IMG/VR virus record: IMGVR_UViG_3300020451_002162
Span: 1-64,000 of that record
DNA from: a virus
Strand: one strand, 5' to 3'
DNA length: 64,000 nucleotides
Shown: positions 51,787-59,635 of the stretch, one piece after another
Position numbering within the stretch: the first letter of the stretch is position 1
Layout of the letters: every line of letters starts with the position of its first letter
The notes under the pieces: model-generated
Databases searched by the model: none
What the model saw: only the letters and a program-made list of their open reading frames with translations
What the model was told of the DNA's origin: nothing
Position numbers and translations under genes: made by a program

Positions 51787-52126
51787 TAATATTTATTATA
51801 CTCAACTAAATATGGGCCAAGAAGATAATCAAGGTAATTTTATTATTCAAGACGATGGACCAGAGGCCTATGCCAAAATCATTAAAACACAAGGTTCTGT
51901 GAAATATATGGTTAGAATTGATCCTTCTCATAAGTTAATGAATCCTTTTGGTTATGACAATCAAACAGAATTTAGTGGACATAAAAATTTTGTAGACCAT
52001 ACTTGTAAATCATCCAAACACAATAAATATACTAGAGTAAGTAACAAGTGTTTTAATTACTATTTATCTTTTTTAAAGACAAAAAATTTAGCATGGCTTG
52101 TCAATGCTGAAAGGGAAAACAACTAA
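51779..52126 (+). CDS. Hypothetical protein, paralogue of the 50.7 kb gene
   Basis: A 115-residue protein. Its C-terminal region YMVRIDPSHKLMNP ... NFVDHTCKSSKHNKYTRVSNKCFNYYLSFLKTKNLAWLVNAERE matches the 50658-51080 protein over about 70 residues. It has the same small-domain length. It probably arose by duplication of a phage-specific gene. TAATG overlap with the next gene. Confidence 0.6.
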   Translation: MSDNIYYTQLNMGQEDNQGNFIIQDDGPEAYAKIIKTQGSVKYMVRIDPSHKLMNPFGYDNQTEFSGHKNFVDHTCKSSKHNKYTRVSNKCFNYYLSFLKTKNLAWLVNAERENN

Positions 52127-52500
52127 TGAATAATAATCTAATTAAGAGATATGCTGTTTTGTGGTTAAATTCTCAGGGCAATGATCTCGATAACATTTCA
52201 GAATCTTTAGATATGTCTAAAGCTAGCATTAAAAGAATTGTAAAGCTGTATGCCGATACTGCACCACAAAAACAAGAAGAAACAGAAGAAACAGAAGAAA
52301 AATCTAGTACTACTACAACATCTAGCAGACAAACCGCTAAAGATTTTATGATAAATCAAACATCAGGTAAAGGGTCTTCTGGAGTTACTATTATGACTAA
52401 AACGGCTTCAGAGAGAAACGATGCCTCTAAGAAAAACTCTCACAATAACAAAGAGTCAAAATTTTCTAATTGTATATACAAGTTGGACGAAAACAAATAG
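52126..52500 (+). CDS. Small helix-turn-helix-like protein
   Basis: A 124-residue protein. Residues 5-42 (KRYAVLWLNSQGNDLDNISESLDMSKASIKRIVKLY) look like a helix-turn-helix with NISESLDMSKASIKRI as turn and recognition helix. The rest is low-complexity, rich in Glu, Thr and Ser (EETEETEEKSSTTTTSS). Possibly a DNA-binding regulator or adaptor. Uncertain. Confidence 0.5.
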   Translation: MNNNLIKRYAVLWLNSQGNDLDNISESLDMSKASIKRIVKLYADTAPQKQEETEETEEKSSTTTTSSRQTAKDFMINQTSGKGSSGVTIMTKTASERNDASKKNSHNNKESKFSNCIYKLDENK

Positions 52501-52509
52501 TACTATAGT

Positions 52510-52944
52510 ATGGAATATATCTCTAAATACTCTAATGATAAAAGGGTATCTGCTGCTCAGTATATCACAGAGATTATATGTGAACACAAAGCCAAAAAAG
52601 AAAGAAAAGACTTACATTTTCGATTTTGGCAAACCAGCAAGTACTGGGAAAAGTATTATAGAAGTCAAATAGCCACGGCAAATAAATTATTAAAAACATA
52701 TAATCCTCAAGCAATAATATCTGCACTAAATGATAGGAAGTCTGTAAGAATTTTTTCGTTGAGGGCTCCTCACTTAGAAGCTATTATAGAACATCATCAG
52801 CATTTATTTGATAATAACAGTTCGAAACCACAGACAGAAATAGAAAGAGTTGACCCCGGTAAACTAAAGTCAAGAAAAGAATACAAACCCTATAAAAAAA
52901 GTATAATGGATATTTTAGATGATCAAGGAAAAGAAAATGGCTAA
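52510..52944 (+). CDS. Hypothetical protein, 144 residues
   Basis: A basic, helical protein (KRVSAAQYITEIICEHKAKKERKDLHFRFWQTSKYWEKYYRSQIATANKLLKTYNPQAIISAL). It ends by overlapping the recombinase gene by 8 bases. No known motif. Its position before the recombinase suggests a replication or recombination accessory protein, unproven. Confidence 0.6.
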   Translation: MEYISKYSNDKRVSAAQYITEIICEHKAKKERKDLHFRFWQTSKYWEKYYRSQIATANKLLKTYNPQAIISALNDRKSVRIFSLRAPHLEAIIEHHQHLFDNNSSKPQTEIERVDPGKLKSRKEYKPYKKSIMDILDDQGKENG

Positions 52945-53956
52945 ATTAAAAGAAGAAGTAACTAAAACTTTTGGTAAAAATATTATTTTATCGGCTAATT
53001 CTATTATAGACAAACCATCAATGGTGGTCCCTATTGGACCCTCATTAGACATTATTTTAAATGGAGGTGTTCCTGAAGGTAGTTTTGTTGTATTAACAGG
53101 ACAGCCCAAATGTGGGAAAACTACAACGTCTTTATCCTTTGCTGCTACTGCTCTTAAACCTGAATATCAAGGAGATCTACCTTCTCCCAGAAAAGCGTAC
53201 TACCTAAACATCGAGGGTAGGTTGAAAAAGAGAGATTTAGAAGGAATACCGGAATTAGATTTGGACAGATTTGATGTGATAGGTTCTCAACAGGGTAAGA
53301 TTTTGCATGCAGAAGAGTATCTACAAATTGCAGAAAAAATAATCAATCAAGAACCAGGTAGTATATTAATTATCGATTCTTATTCAGCCTTATGCACAGA
53401 AGCTGAAATTACATCAGATATGAATAAAATGCAAAGAGCAGATGGAGCTAAACTCTTAGCTAAGTTTTGTAGAAAAGTTGCCAATGTTATTCCCGTTAAT
53501 AAAAATTTGGTTATTGGTATTACACACCTTATGGGAAATCCAACAGGTTATGGTGCAGAATTTAAAGAGAAGAGTGGTCAGGCAGTAGCGTATCAAACGG
53601 ATATTAAACTGAGAGCGAAAACGTTTTCACCTTGGCTACTAAATAAAGATACCAATTCTCAAATAGGACAAGAAGTAACGTGGCAAGTCGTCACTTCTGC
53701 ACTAGGTCCTCCGGGAGGATCTATCACCAGCTATTTAAGATATGGACAAGGCATAGATAAAGAAATGGAAGTAGTCAATCTAGCTATAGATTTAGGTCTT
53801 ATTCAAAAAGCTGGTGCATGGTATACTCTAAGTTTTGTTGAGGAGAAAGAAAAACCCAAAGCTCAAGGGGCAGAAAAAGTTAGACAATATATAGTAGATA
53901 ATCCTGGATGCTACGATAAGCTTTATGCTGCGATTAAAGAGACTATGGGTATTTAG
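52937..53956 (+). CDS. RecA/UvsX-family recombinase
   Basis: A 339-residue protein with Walker A GQPKCGKTT (55-63), a Walker B-like SILIIDSYSAL, NLVIGITHL and YGAEFKEKSGQAVAYQTDIKLRAK. These match UvsX/RecA-type strand-exchange proteins. It would promote recombination-dependent replication and repair. The ATG at 52937 has AAGGA upstream; an earlier in-frame ATG at 52919 lies in the neighbour's tail. No second accessory (UvsY) gene was recognised. Confidence 0.85.
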   Translation: MAKLKEEVTKTFGKNIILSANSIIDKPSMVVPIGPSLDIILNGGVPEGSFVVLTGQPKCGKTTTSLSFAATALKPEYQGDLPSPRKAYYLNIEGRLKKRDLEGIPELDLDRFDVIGSQQGKILHAEEYLQIAEKIINQEPGSILIIDSYSALCTEAEITSDMNKMQRADGAKLLAKFCRKVANVIPVNKNLVIGITHLMGNPTGYGAEFKEKSGQAVAYQTDIKLRAKTFSPWLLNKDTNSQIGQEVTWQVVTSALGPPGGSITSYLRYGQGIDKEMEVVNLAIDLGLIQKAGAWYTLSFVEEKEKPKAQGAEKVRQYIVDNPGCYDKLYAAIKETMGI

Positions 53957-53958
53957 TA

Positions 53959-54363
53959 ATGATAGTTATAGATTTGGAAGGGAATTCTACAAATTGGCTA
54001 TTGACAGGCAACAGTTCTCATGCTAGAATGCTTAATAAGTCAAAACTACATTTAAGAGCAAGAGGGCTACTTAAAGAGATTCATCCCACATTACAAGTAT
54101 TAGAAGAAATACCAGTTCATGTTAGGAGAAAAGAGCTTTTATATTTAGATTTTTATATACCGTTAATAAAAACCTGTATAGAAGTTCATGGAGAGCAGCA
54201 TTATAAGTTTATTGGACACTATCATGGAAATAGATTTAATTTCATTAAAGCTAAGCAAAGAGATATGTCGAAAAAAGAATGGTGTGAGTTGAACAACATT
54301 ACACATCTAGAGTTAAAGTTTGATCAAACAGATGAACAGTGGAAAGAAATAATAGAGAACTAA
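53959..54363 (+). CDS. PD-(D/E)XK nuclease-like protein
   Basis: A 134-residue protein. LEEIPVHVRRKELLYLDFYIPLIKTCIEVHGEQHY has the core E ... D ... E-x-H pattern of a very-short-patch-repair or DUF559-type nuclease: Glu in LEEIPV, Asp in YLDFYIP and the E-x-HGEQH block. The QRDMSKKEWCELN helix follows, as in this group. Adjacent to the recombinase, so a role in DNA repair or Holliday junction processing is possible. Confidence 0.7.
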   Translation: MIVIDLEGNSTNWLLTGNSSHARMLNKSKLHLRARGLLKEIHPTLQVLEEIPVHVRRKELLYLDFYIPLIKTCIEVHGEQHYKFIGHYHGNRFNFIKAKQRDMSKKEWCELNNITHLELKFDQTDEQWKEIIEN

Positions 54364-54364
54364 A

Positions 54365-54850
54365 ATGAATACAAAAGAGAAAGTCAAAGAATGGGATGAG
54401 ATTTTAGACTCCTACGAAAACAGTATTGGCTTCCCTAAATATAATGAGTGTCTTATCAACGAAAAAGAACTCAATGAGTACTTTTCGATGGATAGAAATG
54501 TTATTGAAAAATTATCTCCAGAAGACACAGCTCAAATTTCATATAGACTATCACAATTTGCTTTTCATGTACAAAGAACTTTAAATAGAGAAATAGCTAG
54601 ACATAATTGGGCTGAAGAAACTATAAAGGAAACTATAGCAGACGAATTGAACAGCTATAAAGGCTACGGTTATGTAGAAAAATACTATCAAGCAATTAAG
54701 CACAATGAGGCTGCACAATCTTTGAATAAAATTAAAAAATATGCAAAACAGAGAATGGACAGACTTTCTTATACTGCCAACTCTATTAAAAATCTATCAG
54801 ACATCCTTATGGCTATTAATAGGAATAAAAATAAAAATGGACATCAATAA
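54365..54850 (+). CDS. Hypothetical helical protein, 161 residues
   Basis: An alpha-helical protein (VKEWDEILDSYENSIGFP, LSPEDTAQISYRLSQFAFHVQRTLNREIARHNWAEETIKETIADEL). It resembles small phage proteins located between recombinase and helicase genes, but no function is assigned. It ends overlapping the lysine-rich zinc protein by 14 bases. Confidence 0.6.
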   Translation: MNTKEKVKEWDEILDSYENSIGFPKYNECLINEKELNEYFSMDRNVIEKLSPEDTAQISYRLSQFAFHVQRTLNREIARHNWAEETIKETIADELNSYKGYGYVEKYYQAIKHNEAAQSLNKIKKYAKQRMDRLSYTANSIKNLSDILMAINRNKNKNGHQ

Positions 54851-55247
54851 ATTAAAACAAGACCCAGAAAAAATTCAACAGCTTATAGACTTGTTAGGTT
54901 CTTTGTTGCCCGAAGAACAAGATGAGAAACCCAAAGCAACGAAGAAAAAAGCAGTAAAGAAAAAAACAGCAAAGAAAAAAACAGCTACAAGACGAAATAG
55001 TAAAACGAAAACACAAGAGACTGCAAATAAGTTTCTGGATATGCCAGAAATGAATATGCACAAAGAAGATGGAGAGATAGATAAACAGCTACAAAAATTT
55101 CCTCCAACACCCAGAACAAGACCCACAGCAGAGAATATATCTGTGCAATGTAGAATTTGCGGAAAACAAGAAACTATAAGTCAGGGTTTATTGTTCGAAG
55201 GTTCCAACAGATACAAATGTAATAAATGTTCTACACAGTCAGGTTAA
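54837..55247 (+). CDS. Lysine-rich (H1-like) protein with C-terminal zinc ribbon
   Basis: A 136-residue protein. Residues 31-58 are an AK-rich, histone H1-like tract (ATKKKAVKKKTAKKKTATRR). The C-terminus has CRICGK (Cys105, Cys108) and YKCNKC (Cys128, Cys131), a zinc ribbon. Together these indicate DNA binding. The start at 54837 follows this gene's in-frame ATG; a longer frame from 54741 overlaps the neighbour without a ribosome site. It sits before the helicase gene, so it may be a replication or helicase-loading factor (inferred). Confidence 0.65.
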   Translation: MDINKLKQDPEKIQQLIDLLGSLLPEEQDEKPKATKKKAVKKKTAKKKTATRRNSKTKTQETANKFLDMPEMNMHKEDGEIDKQLQKFPPTPRTRPTAENISVQCRICGKQETISQGLLFEGSNRYKCNKCSTQSG

Positions 55248-55248
55248 A

Positions 55249-56712
55249 ATGATACTATCCAACCCATCCGCTGAGAGAGCTGTACTATCGGCTATTATTA
55301 AATACGGCTCAGATATATTTTATGATGTATCTGATATATTAACAGATAAATGCTTTACTATAGACAGTAATTCCAATATATTTCAGTGTATAAAAAAATC
55401 TATAGAAAAAAATAATCAAGATCAAATAGATTTAGCTTCTATCTATAGTAGCGCACAAGAACTTGGTATGTCTAAAGTGTTTTCTACCAAAGAAGAAAAT
55501 CAGCACTTAAAAGCAGTCATAGATTTCCCGGTAGAAAAAGAAAATGCTAGAAAATTTGCTACACAAATTAGAAAATTAGAGATAGCAAGAGAACTAAGAG
55601 AAAAACTACAGTCTGCTCAGAACGACCTACTTGATGTTACAGGCACGGAAAATGTATCTTCTATCTTGTCTATAGCTGAAGATAGCGTTCTTAATTTTTC
55701 GGAAAGTTTAACAGATACAGATAATCATCCGTCTCCTATGAGTGACGACATAGATGAATATATTCAACACCTTATAGATAACAAAACTGAGCAAGTAGGT
55801 ATACCAACAGGATTTCCTGTATATGATTCTTCTATTGGCGGAGGTTTAAGAAAAGGCACTGTTAATGTTATAGCGGCCCGACCAAAAACTGGTAAAACTT
55901 TGTTGTCTGATAACATGGGCTTTTTTATTGCTAGTAAAATGGGTGTTCCTGTTTTAAATTTAGATACAGAAATGAACAAAGAAGATCATATCAACCGCAT
56001 ATTAGCTATGATTACAGAAGTATCTATTAATAAGATAGAAACCGGTAGGTTCGTAGATTCAGCTAGCCATAAAACAAAAATAGAAAAAGGTATACAAAAA
56101 ATCAAAGACTCAAAACTATATTACAAATCTATTGCTGGAAAAAGTTTTGATGAGCAGATATCTTTGATGAGAAGATGGATAATGACAGAGGTAGGAATGA
56201 ACAGTGATGGCACAGCTAAAGATTGTGTTATATTTTACGATTATTTAAAATTGATGGATACTCAGGGTATGTCTCAAGATATGAAAGAATATCAGGTTCT
56301 TGGATTTATGATGACAGCCTTACATAACTTTGCTGTAAAGTATAAGATACCAATTGTTTCATTTATACAATTAAACCGAGATGGCATCACCAAGGAAACC
56401 ACCGATGCCGCAAGTGGTTCTGACAGAATCGTATGGTTGTGTAGTAATTTTAGTATTTTCAAAAGAAAAACAGATGAAGAAATAGCAGAAGACGGACCAG
56501 ATAATGGTAATAGAAAATTAGTGCCTATTATCAGTAGACATGGTGGAGGATTAGATGACAACGACTATATTAATTGTCATATGAAAGGCTGGTGTGCAAA
56601 AATTACAGAAGGCAAAACTCGACAAGAAGTAGTAAATAATACAGGAGACGATAAGGATGGCTTTGTTATTGGAGAAGAAGGTGAAGAACCAGAAACATTC
56701 ACGTTTAATTAG
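55249..56712 (+). CDS. dnaB: DnaB-like replicative helicase
   Basis: A 487-residue hexameric helicase. An N-terminal helical domain (PSAERAVLSAIIKYG, DIFYDVSDIL), then Walker A ARPKTGKTLLSDN (211-217 core), VPVLNLDTEMNKEDHINRI (H1a/H2), Walker B VIFYDYLKLM and VSFIQLNRDG with motif H4. It unwinds the phage DNA fork. No intein is seen. Its end overlaps the primase gene by 56 bases. Confidence 0.92.
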   Translation: MILSNPSAERAVLSAIIKYGSDIFYDVSDILTDKCFTIDSNSNIFQCIKKSIEKNNQDQIDLASIYSSAQELGMSKVFSTKEENQHLKAVIDFPVEKENARKFATQIRKLEIARELREKLQSAQNDLLDVTGTENVSSILSIAEDSVLNFSESLTDTDNHPSPMSDDIDEYIQHLIDNKTEQVGIPTGFPVYDSSIGGGLRKGTVNVIAARPKTGKTLLSDNMGFFIASKMGVPVLNLDTEMNKEDHINRILAMITEVSINKIETGRFVDSASHKTKIEKGIQKIKDSKLYYKSIAGKSFDEQISLMRRWIMTEVGMNSDGTAKDCVIFYDYLKLMDTQGMSQDMKEYQVLGFMMTALHNFAVKYKIPIVSFIQLNRDGITKETTDAASGSDRIVWLCSNFSIFKRKTDEEIAEDGPDNGNRKLVPIISRHGGGLDDNDYINCHMKGWCAKITEGKTRQEVVNNTGDDKDGFVIGEEGEEPETFTFN

Positions 56713-57826
56713 TCAAGACAAATTAAAAGTAGTTTGTGACGGATTATGTGATAATATTGAAGAATTGCTTGAACGATTTGATATTGAATATTCTTGCAAT
56801 GGTAAACTATTAAGCATGTCCTGTCCTATACATGGTGGTGATAATACTACAGCTCTTAATATATATCCGGAAGGAGATACATATAGAGGAAACTGGAAGT
56901 GTAGAACGCACGGATGTGAAGAGGTATTTAAAGGTTCAATTATAGGATTTATTAGAGGTATACTATCTAGACATAAACATAACTGGGAAAAATCAGGAGA
57001 CAAAACGGTATCTTTTCAGGAAACTTTAAATTTTTGTTTAGCTTTTATAAATCAAGATCTTGATAAAATATCTATTGATCATACACATAGAGACAAAAGT
57101 AAATTTGTAGCAGCAATAAAAAATACTAGTAATAATTCTGAAAAAGTAGAAAATGGCGTAGCCAGAAATGTTGTTAGGAAACATCTAGATTTAAAACACC
57201 CGTATTATATAGATCGAGGATTCTCAGCAGAAATTTTAGATAAATATGATGTTGGATATTGTTCTTCTAAAGGTAAAGAAATGTCTGGTCGGATTGTAGT
57301 GCCAGTATATGATCATGATTATCATCATATGATAGGCTGTACAGGTAGAAGCATATTCGACGTTTGTAACAAATGTAAGCACTATCATGAGGCAGGTACT
57401 GCATGTCCCGATAAGAATGTGTTGTTTTTACATAGTAAATGGAGACATAGTAAAGGTCTGAAAACACAGAATTATCTATACAACATCTGGTTTGCTAAAA
57501 AGTTTATTAAGACAACATATACTGCTATAGTGGTAGAAAGTCCAGGTAATGTATGGAGACTTGAGGAAGCTGGTATACACAATAGTGTTGCAATATTTGG
57601 CTCTTCTATGAGCGATAGACAAAAAATGATACTTGATGCTTCAGGAGCTATGAATATAATAACAATTATGGATAATGACGAAGCGGGACAAAAAGCGGCA
57701 GATAAAATAAAAACAAAGTGTTGTAAAACCTATAATGTTAAAAATCTAAAAATTAAAACCGCTGACATTGCAGAAATGTCTGTTCAACAAATTAACGAAG
57801 AAATTAAACCTTTACTTAGTATGTGA
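56657..57826 (+). CDS. DNA primase with zinc-binding and Toprim domains
   Basis: A 389-residue DnaG-type primase. Zinc module: CPIHGGDNTTALNIY ... GNWKCRTHGC (Cys56, His59, Cys82, His85 or Cys87). Toprim: AIVVESPGNVWRLEEAGI with Glu, and IIT(I)MDNDEAGQKAADKI with the DxD pair. The start ATG at 56657 lies in the helicase end and has an AAGG directly before it. It makes RNA primers and likely binds the DnaB-like helicase. Confidence 0.9.
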   Translation: MALLLEKKVKNQKHSRLISQDKLKVVCDGLCDNIEELLERFDIEYSCNGKLLSMSCPIHGGDNTTALNIYPEGDTYRGNWKCRTHGCEEVFKGSIIGFIRGILSRHKHNWEKSGDKTVSFQETLNFCLAFINQDLDKISIDHTHRDKSKFVAAIKNTSNNSEKVENGVARNVVRKHLDLKHPYYIDRGFSAEILDKYDVGYCSSKGKEMSGRIVVPVYDHDYHHMIGCTGRSIFDVCNKCKHYHEAGTACPDKNVLFLHSKWRHSKGLKTQNYLYNIWFAKKFIKTTYTAIVVESPGNVWRLEEAGIHNSVAIFGSSMSDRQKMILDASGAMNIITIMDNDEAGQKAADKIKTKCCKTYNVKNLKIKTADIAEMSVQQINEEIKPLLSM

Positions 57827-57834
57827 GTTTTATT

Positions 57835-58590
57835 ATGACAACAATTATAGCTCTTTCAGGAAGAAAGCAATCGGGCAAAACTACCATTGGTAATTTTTTT
57901 ATTAGCTTGTTTCTCTCAAACGCAGGAGTTTCAAAAGAAATAAAAATAGAAGATGATGGAGACATTACTCTTTCTGATATTCATGGTAATGAACTATACA
58001 AAAAAATAACACCAAGATATGAATTAGAAAAAGATTTCGTTGTAGCAAATTTATATAAAGAGCTAGATCAGCACATAAAAATATATAATTTTGCTGATAC
58101 ATTAAAACAGAATGTTTGTATGGAAGTGCTTGGTTTATCTTATGAGCAGTGTTATGGCACGGACGAAAATAAAAATGAACTTGTCGATTGTTTTTTGCCG
58201 TGTACCACACTATCTCGTGAGACAGAAGCTGACAAGCAAATGACAGCGAGAGAAGTCATGCAATATGTAGGCACTGATATTTTTAGAAGAATTAAAAAAA
58301 CAGTATGGATAGACAGCACGATGTCTCGCATATCTAAAGAAAAACCGAAAATGGCAATTATTACTGATTGTAGATTTCCGGACGAGGTTGATGCCGTCAA
58401 GAATGCAGGAGGGTATGTGATCAGGTTAACCAGAGATTTGCATAACTCATCACATATTAGTGAAACTGCCTTGGACAAAGAGAACTATGATTGGAAGAAT
58501 TTTGATTATGTGTTAGATAATCAGAATCTAACTATATATGAACAATCTTTACAAATCCAGGAATGGTTAGACACATTACCAGCTACATAA
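57835..58590 (+). CDS. Deoxynucleoside monophosphate kinase
   Basis: A 251-residue P-loop kinase. It starts TIIALSGRKQSGKTTIGNF (Walker A 8-16) and has YNFADTLKQNVCMEVLGLSYEQCYGT, TAREVMQYVGTDIFR and MAIITDCRFPDEVDAVKNAGGYVIRLTR. This order matches the T4 gene 1-type dNMP kinase family. It phosphorylates dTMP, dGMP or modified monophosphates. The GTG at 57823 is a possible earlier start; the ATG at 57835 gives a normal N-terminus. Confidence 0.88.
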   Translation: MTTIIALSGRKQSGKTTIGNFFISLFLSNAGVSKEIKIEDDGDITLSDIHGNELYKKITPRYELEKDFVVANLYKELDQHIKIYNFADTLKQNVCMEVLGLSYEQCYGTDENKNELVDCFLPCTTLSRETEADKQMTAREVMQYVGTDIFRRIKKTVWIDSTMSRISKEKPKMAIITDCRFPDEVDAVKNAGGYVIRLTRDLHNSSHISETALDKENYDWKNFDYVLDNQNLTIYEQSLQIQEWLDTLPAT

Positions 58591-58591
58591 T

Positions 58592-59635
58592 ATGATTATA
58601 ACTTACTTTCGTTCTTCTAGCTACAACACGCACAATATGTGCCCTCAGCAATATTTTTTTGAATATGTCCTTGGGTGGAGAGGTAGTTCTGGGCTGAAAG
58701 CTGACAAAGGAACTATTGTACACAAAGTATTAGAAATACTAGCTGTTATAAAACAAGGTTTACAAAATAATAAAAAAGAAATTATAGATGACATACTAGG
58801 AAATATTAGCACTACAGAATATGATTTAGAAGAAATTATTAAACAAGTTTATGATCATTACTCTTCACATAATAGTCATCACAACTGGAAACCGAGAGAT
58901 AGTAAAGACTGTAGAGATTGGGTATATAAAGCATTAGAATTTAATGATGGTATGTTTGATCCTAGAAAAAGGAATATTTTAGAACCAGAACAACATTTTG
59001 ATTTTGAAATTAATAAAAGCTGGGCAGATTATGACTATGAAACATCCGAAGGTAGACTATCTGGCAAACTAGCACTAAAAGGAACGATAGATTTAATCAC
59101 ATTAGTTAATGACGAAACCATAGAAATTATAGATTGGAAAACTGGTAAAAGGCTAGATTGGGCTACAGGTAAAGAGAAAACCCAAGAAAAACTTGAAGTA
59201 GACCCTCAGTTAAGAATATATTACTATGCTATCAAAAATTTGTATCCAAATATTAAATATGTTATTTTCTCTATATATTTTATAAATGATGGAGGACCTT
59301 TCTCTGTTTGTTTTGGTGATGAAGACATGGAAGCAACCGAACATTTGTTAAGACAAAAATTTGAGCATATAAAACATACTCGCAAGCCAAATCTAAAAAA
59401 GAGCTGGATGTGTACCAAGTTATGTCATTTTGGCAAAACAACATTCGAGGATACGCATATTGAGCCAATGGATGAATATAGAGATAATCAAAGAACAACG
59501 CCCGGATATACTATGACGAAGTGTGAACAAGTTAAACACGATTTAGACTTGTACGGCATAGACGCAACTACTAATATATATAAACACCCTAACCATAAAT
59601 TTGGAAAATATCAAGCTCCCGGATCAACAGAATGA
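58592..59635 (+). CDS. RecB/Cas4-type PD-(D/E)XK exonuclease
   Basis: A 347-residue nuclease. The N-terminal SSYNTHNMCPQQYFFEYVLGWRG and KGTIVHKVLE are the superfamily signature. Catalytic core LKGTIDLITL and IEIIDWKTGK (Asp, Asp, Lys), then QLRIYYYAIKNLYP (QxxxY motif). Cys in SWMCTKLCHFGK and earlier CPQQ might ligate an iron-sulphur cluster as in Cas4/AddB, but the spacing is not certain. Likely acts in recombination-dependent replication. Overlaps the polymerase gene by ATGA. Confidence 0.88.
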   Translation: MIITYFRSSSYNTHNMCPQQYFFEYVLGWRGSSGLKADKGTIVHKVLEILAVIKQGLQNNKKEIIDDILGNISTTEYDLEEIIKQVYDHYSSHNSHHNWKPRDSKDCRDWVYKALEFNDGMFDPRKRNILEPEQHFDFEINKSWADYDYETSEGRLSGKLALKGTIDLITLVNDETIEIIDWKTGKRLDWATGKEKTQEKLEVDPQLRIYYYAIKNLYPNIKYVIFSIYFINDGGPFSVCFGDEDMEATEHLLRQKFEHIKHTRKPNLKKSWMCTKLCHFGKTTFEDTHIEPMDEYRDNQRTTPGYTMTKCEQVKHDLDLYGIDATTNIYKHPNHKFGKYQAPGSTE

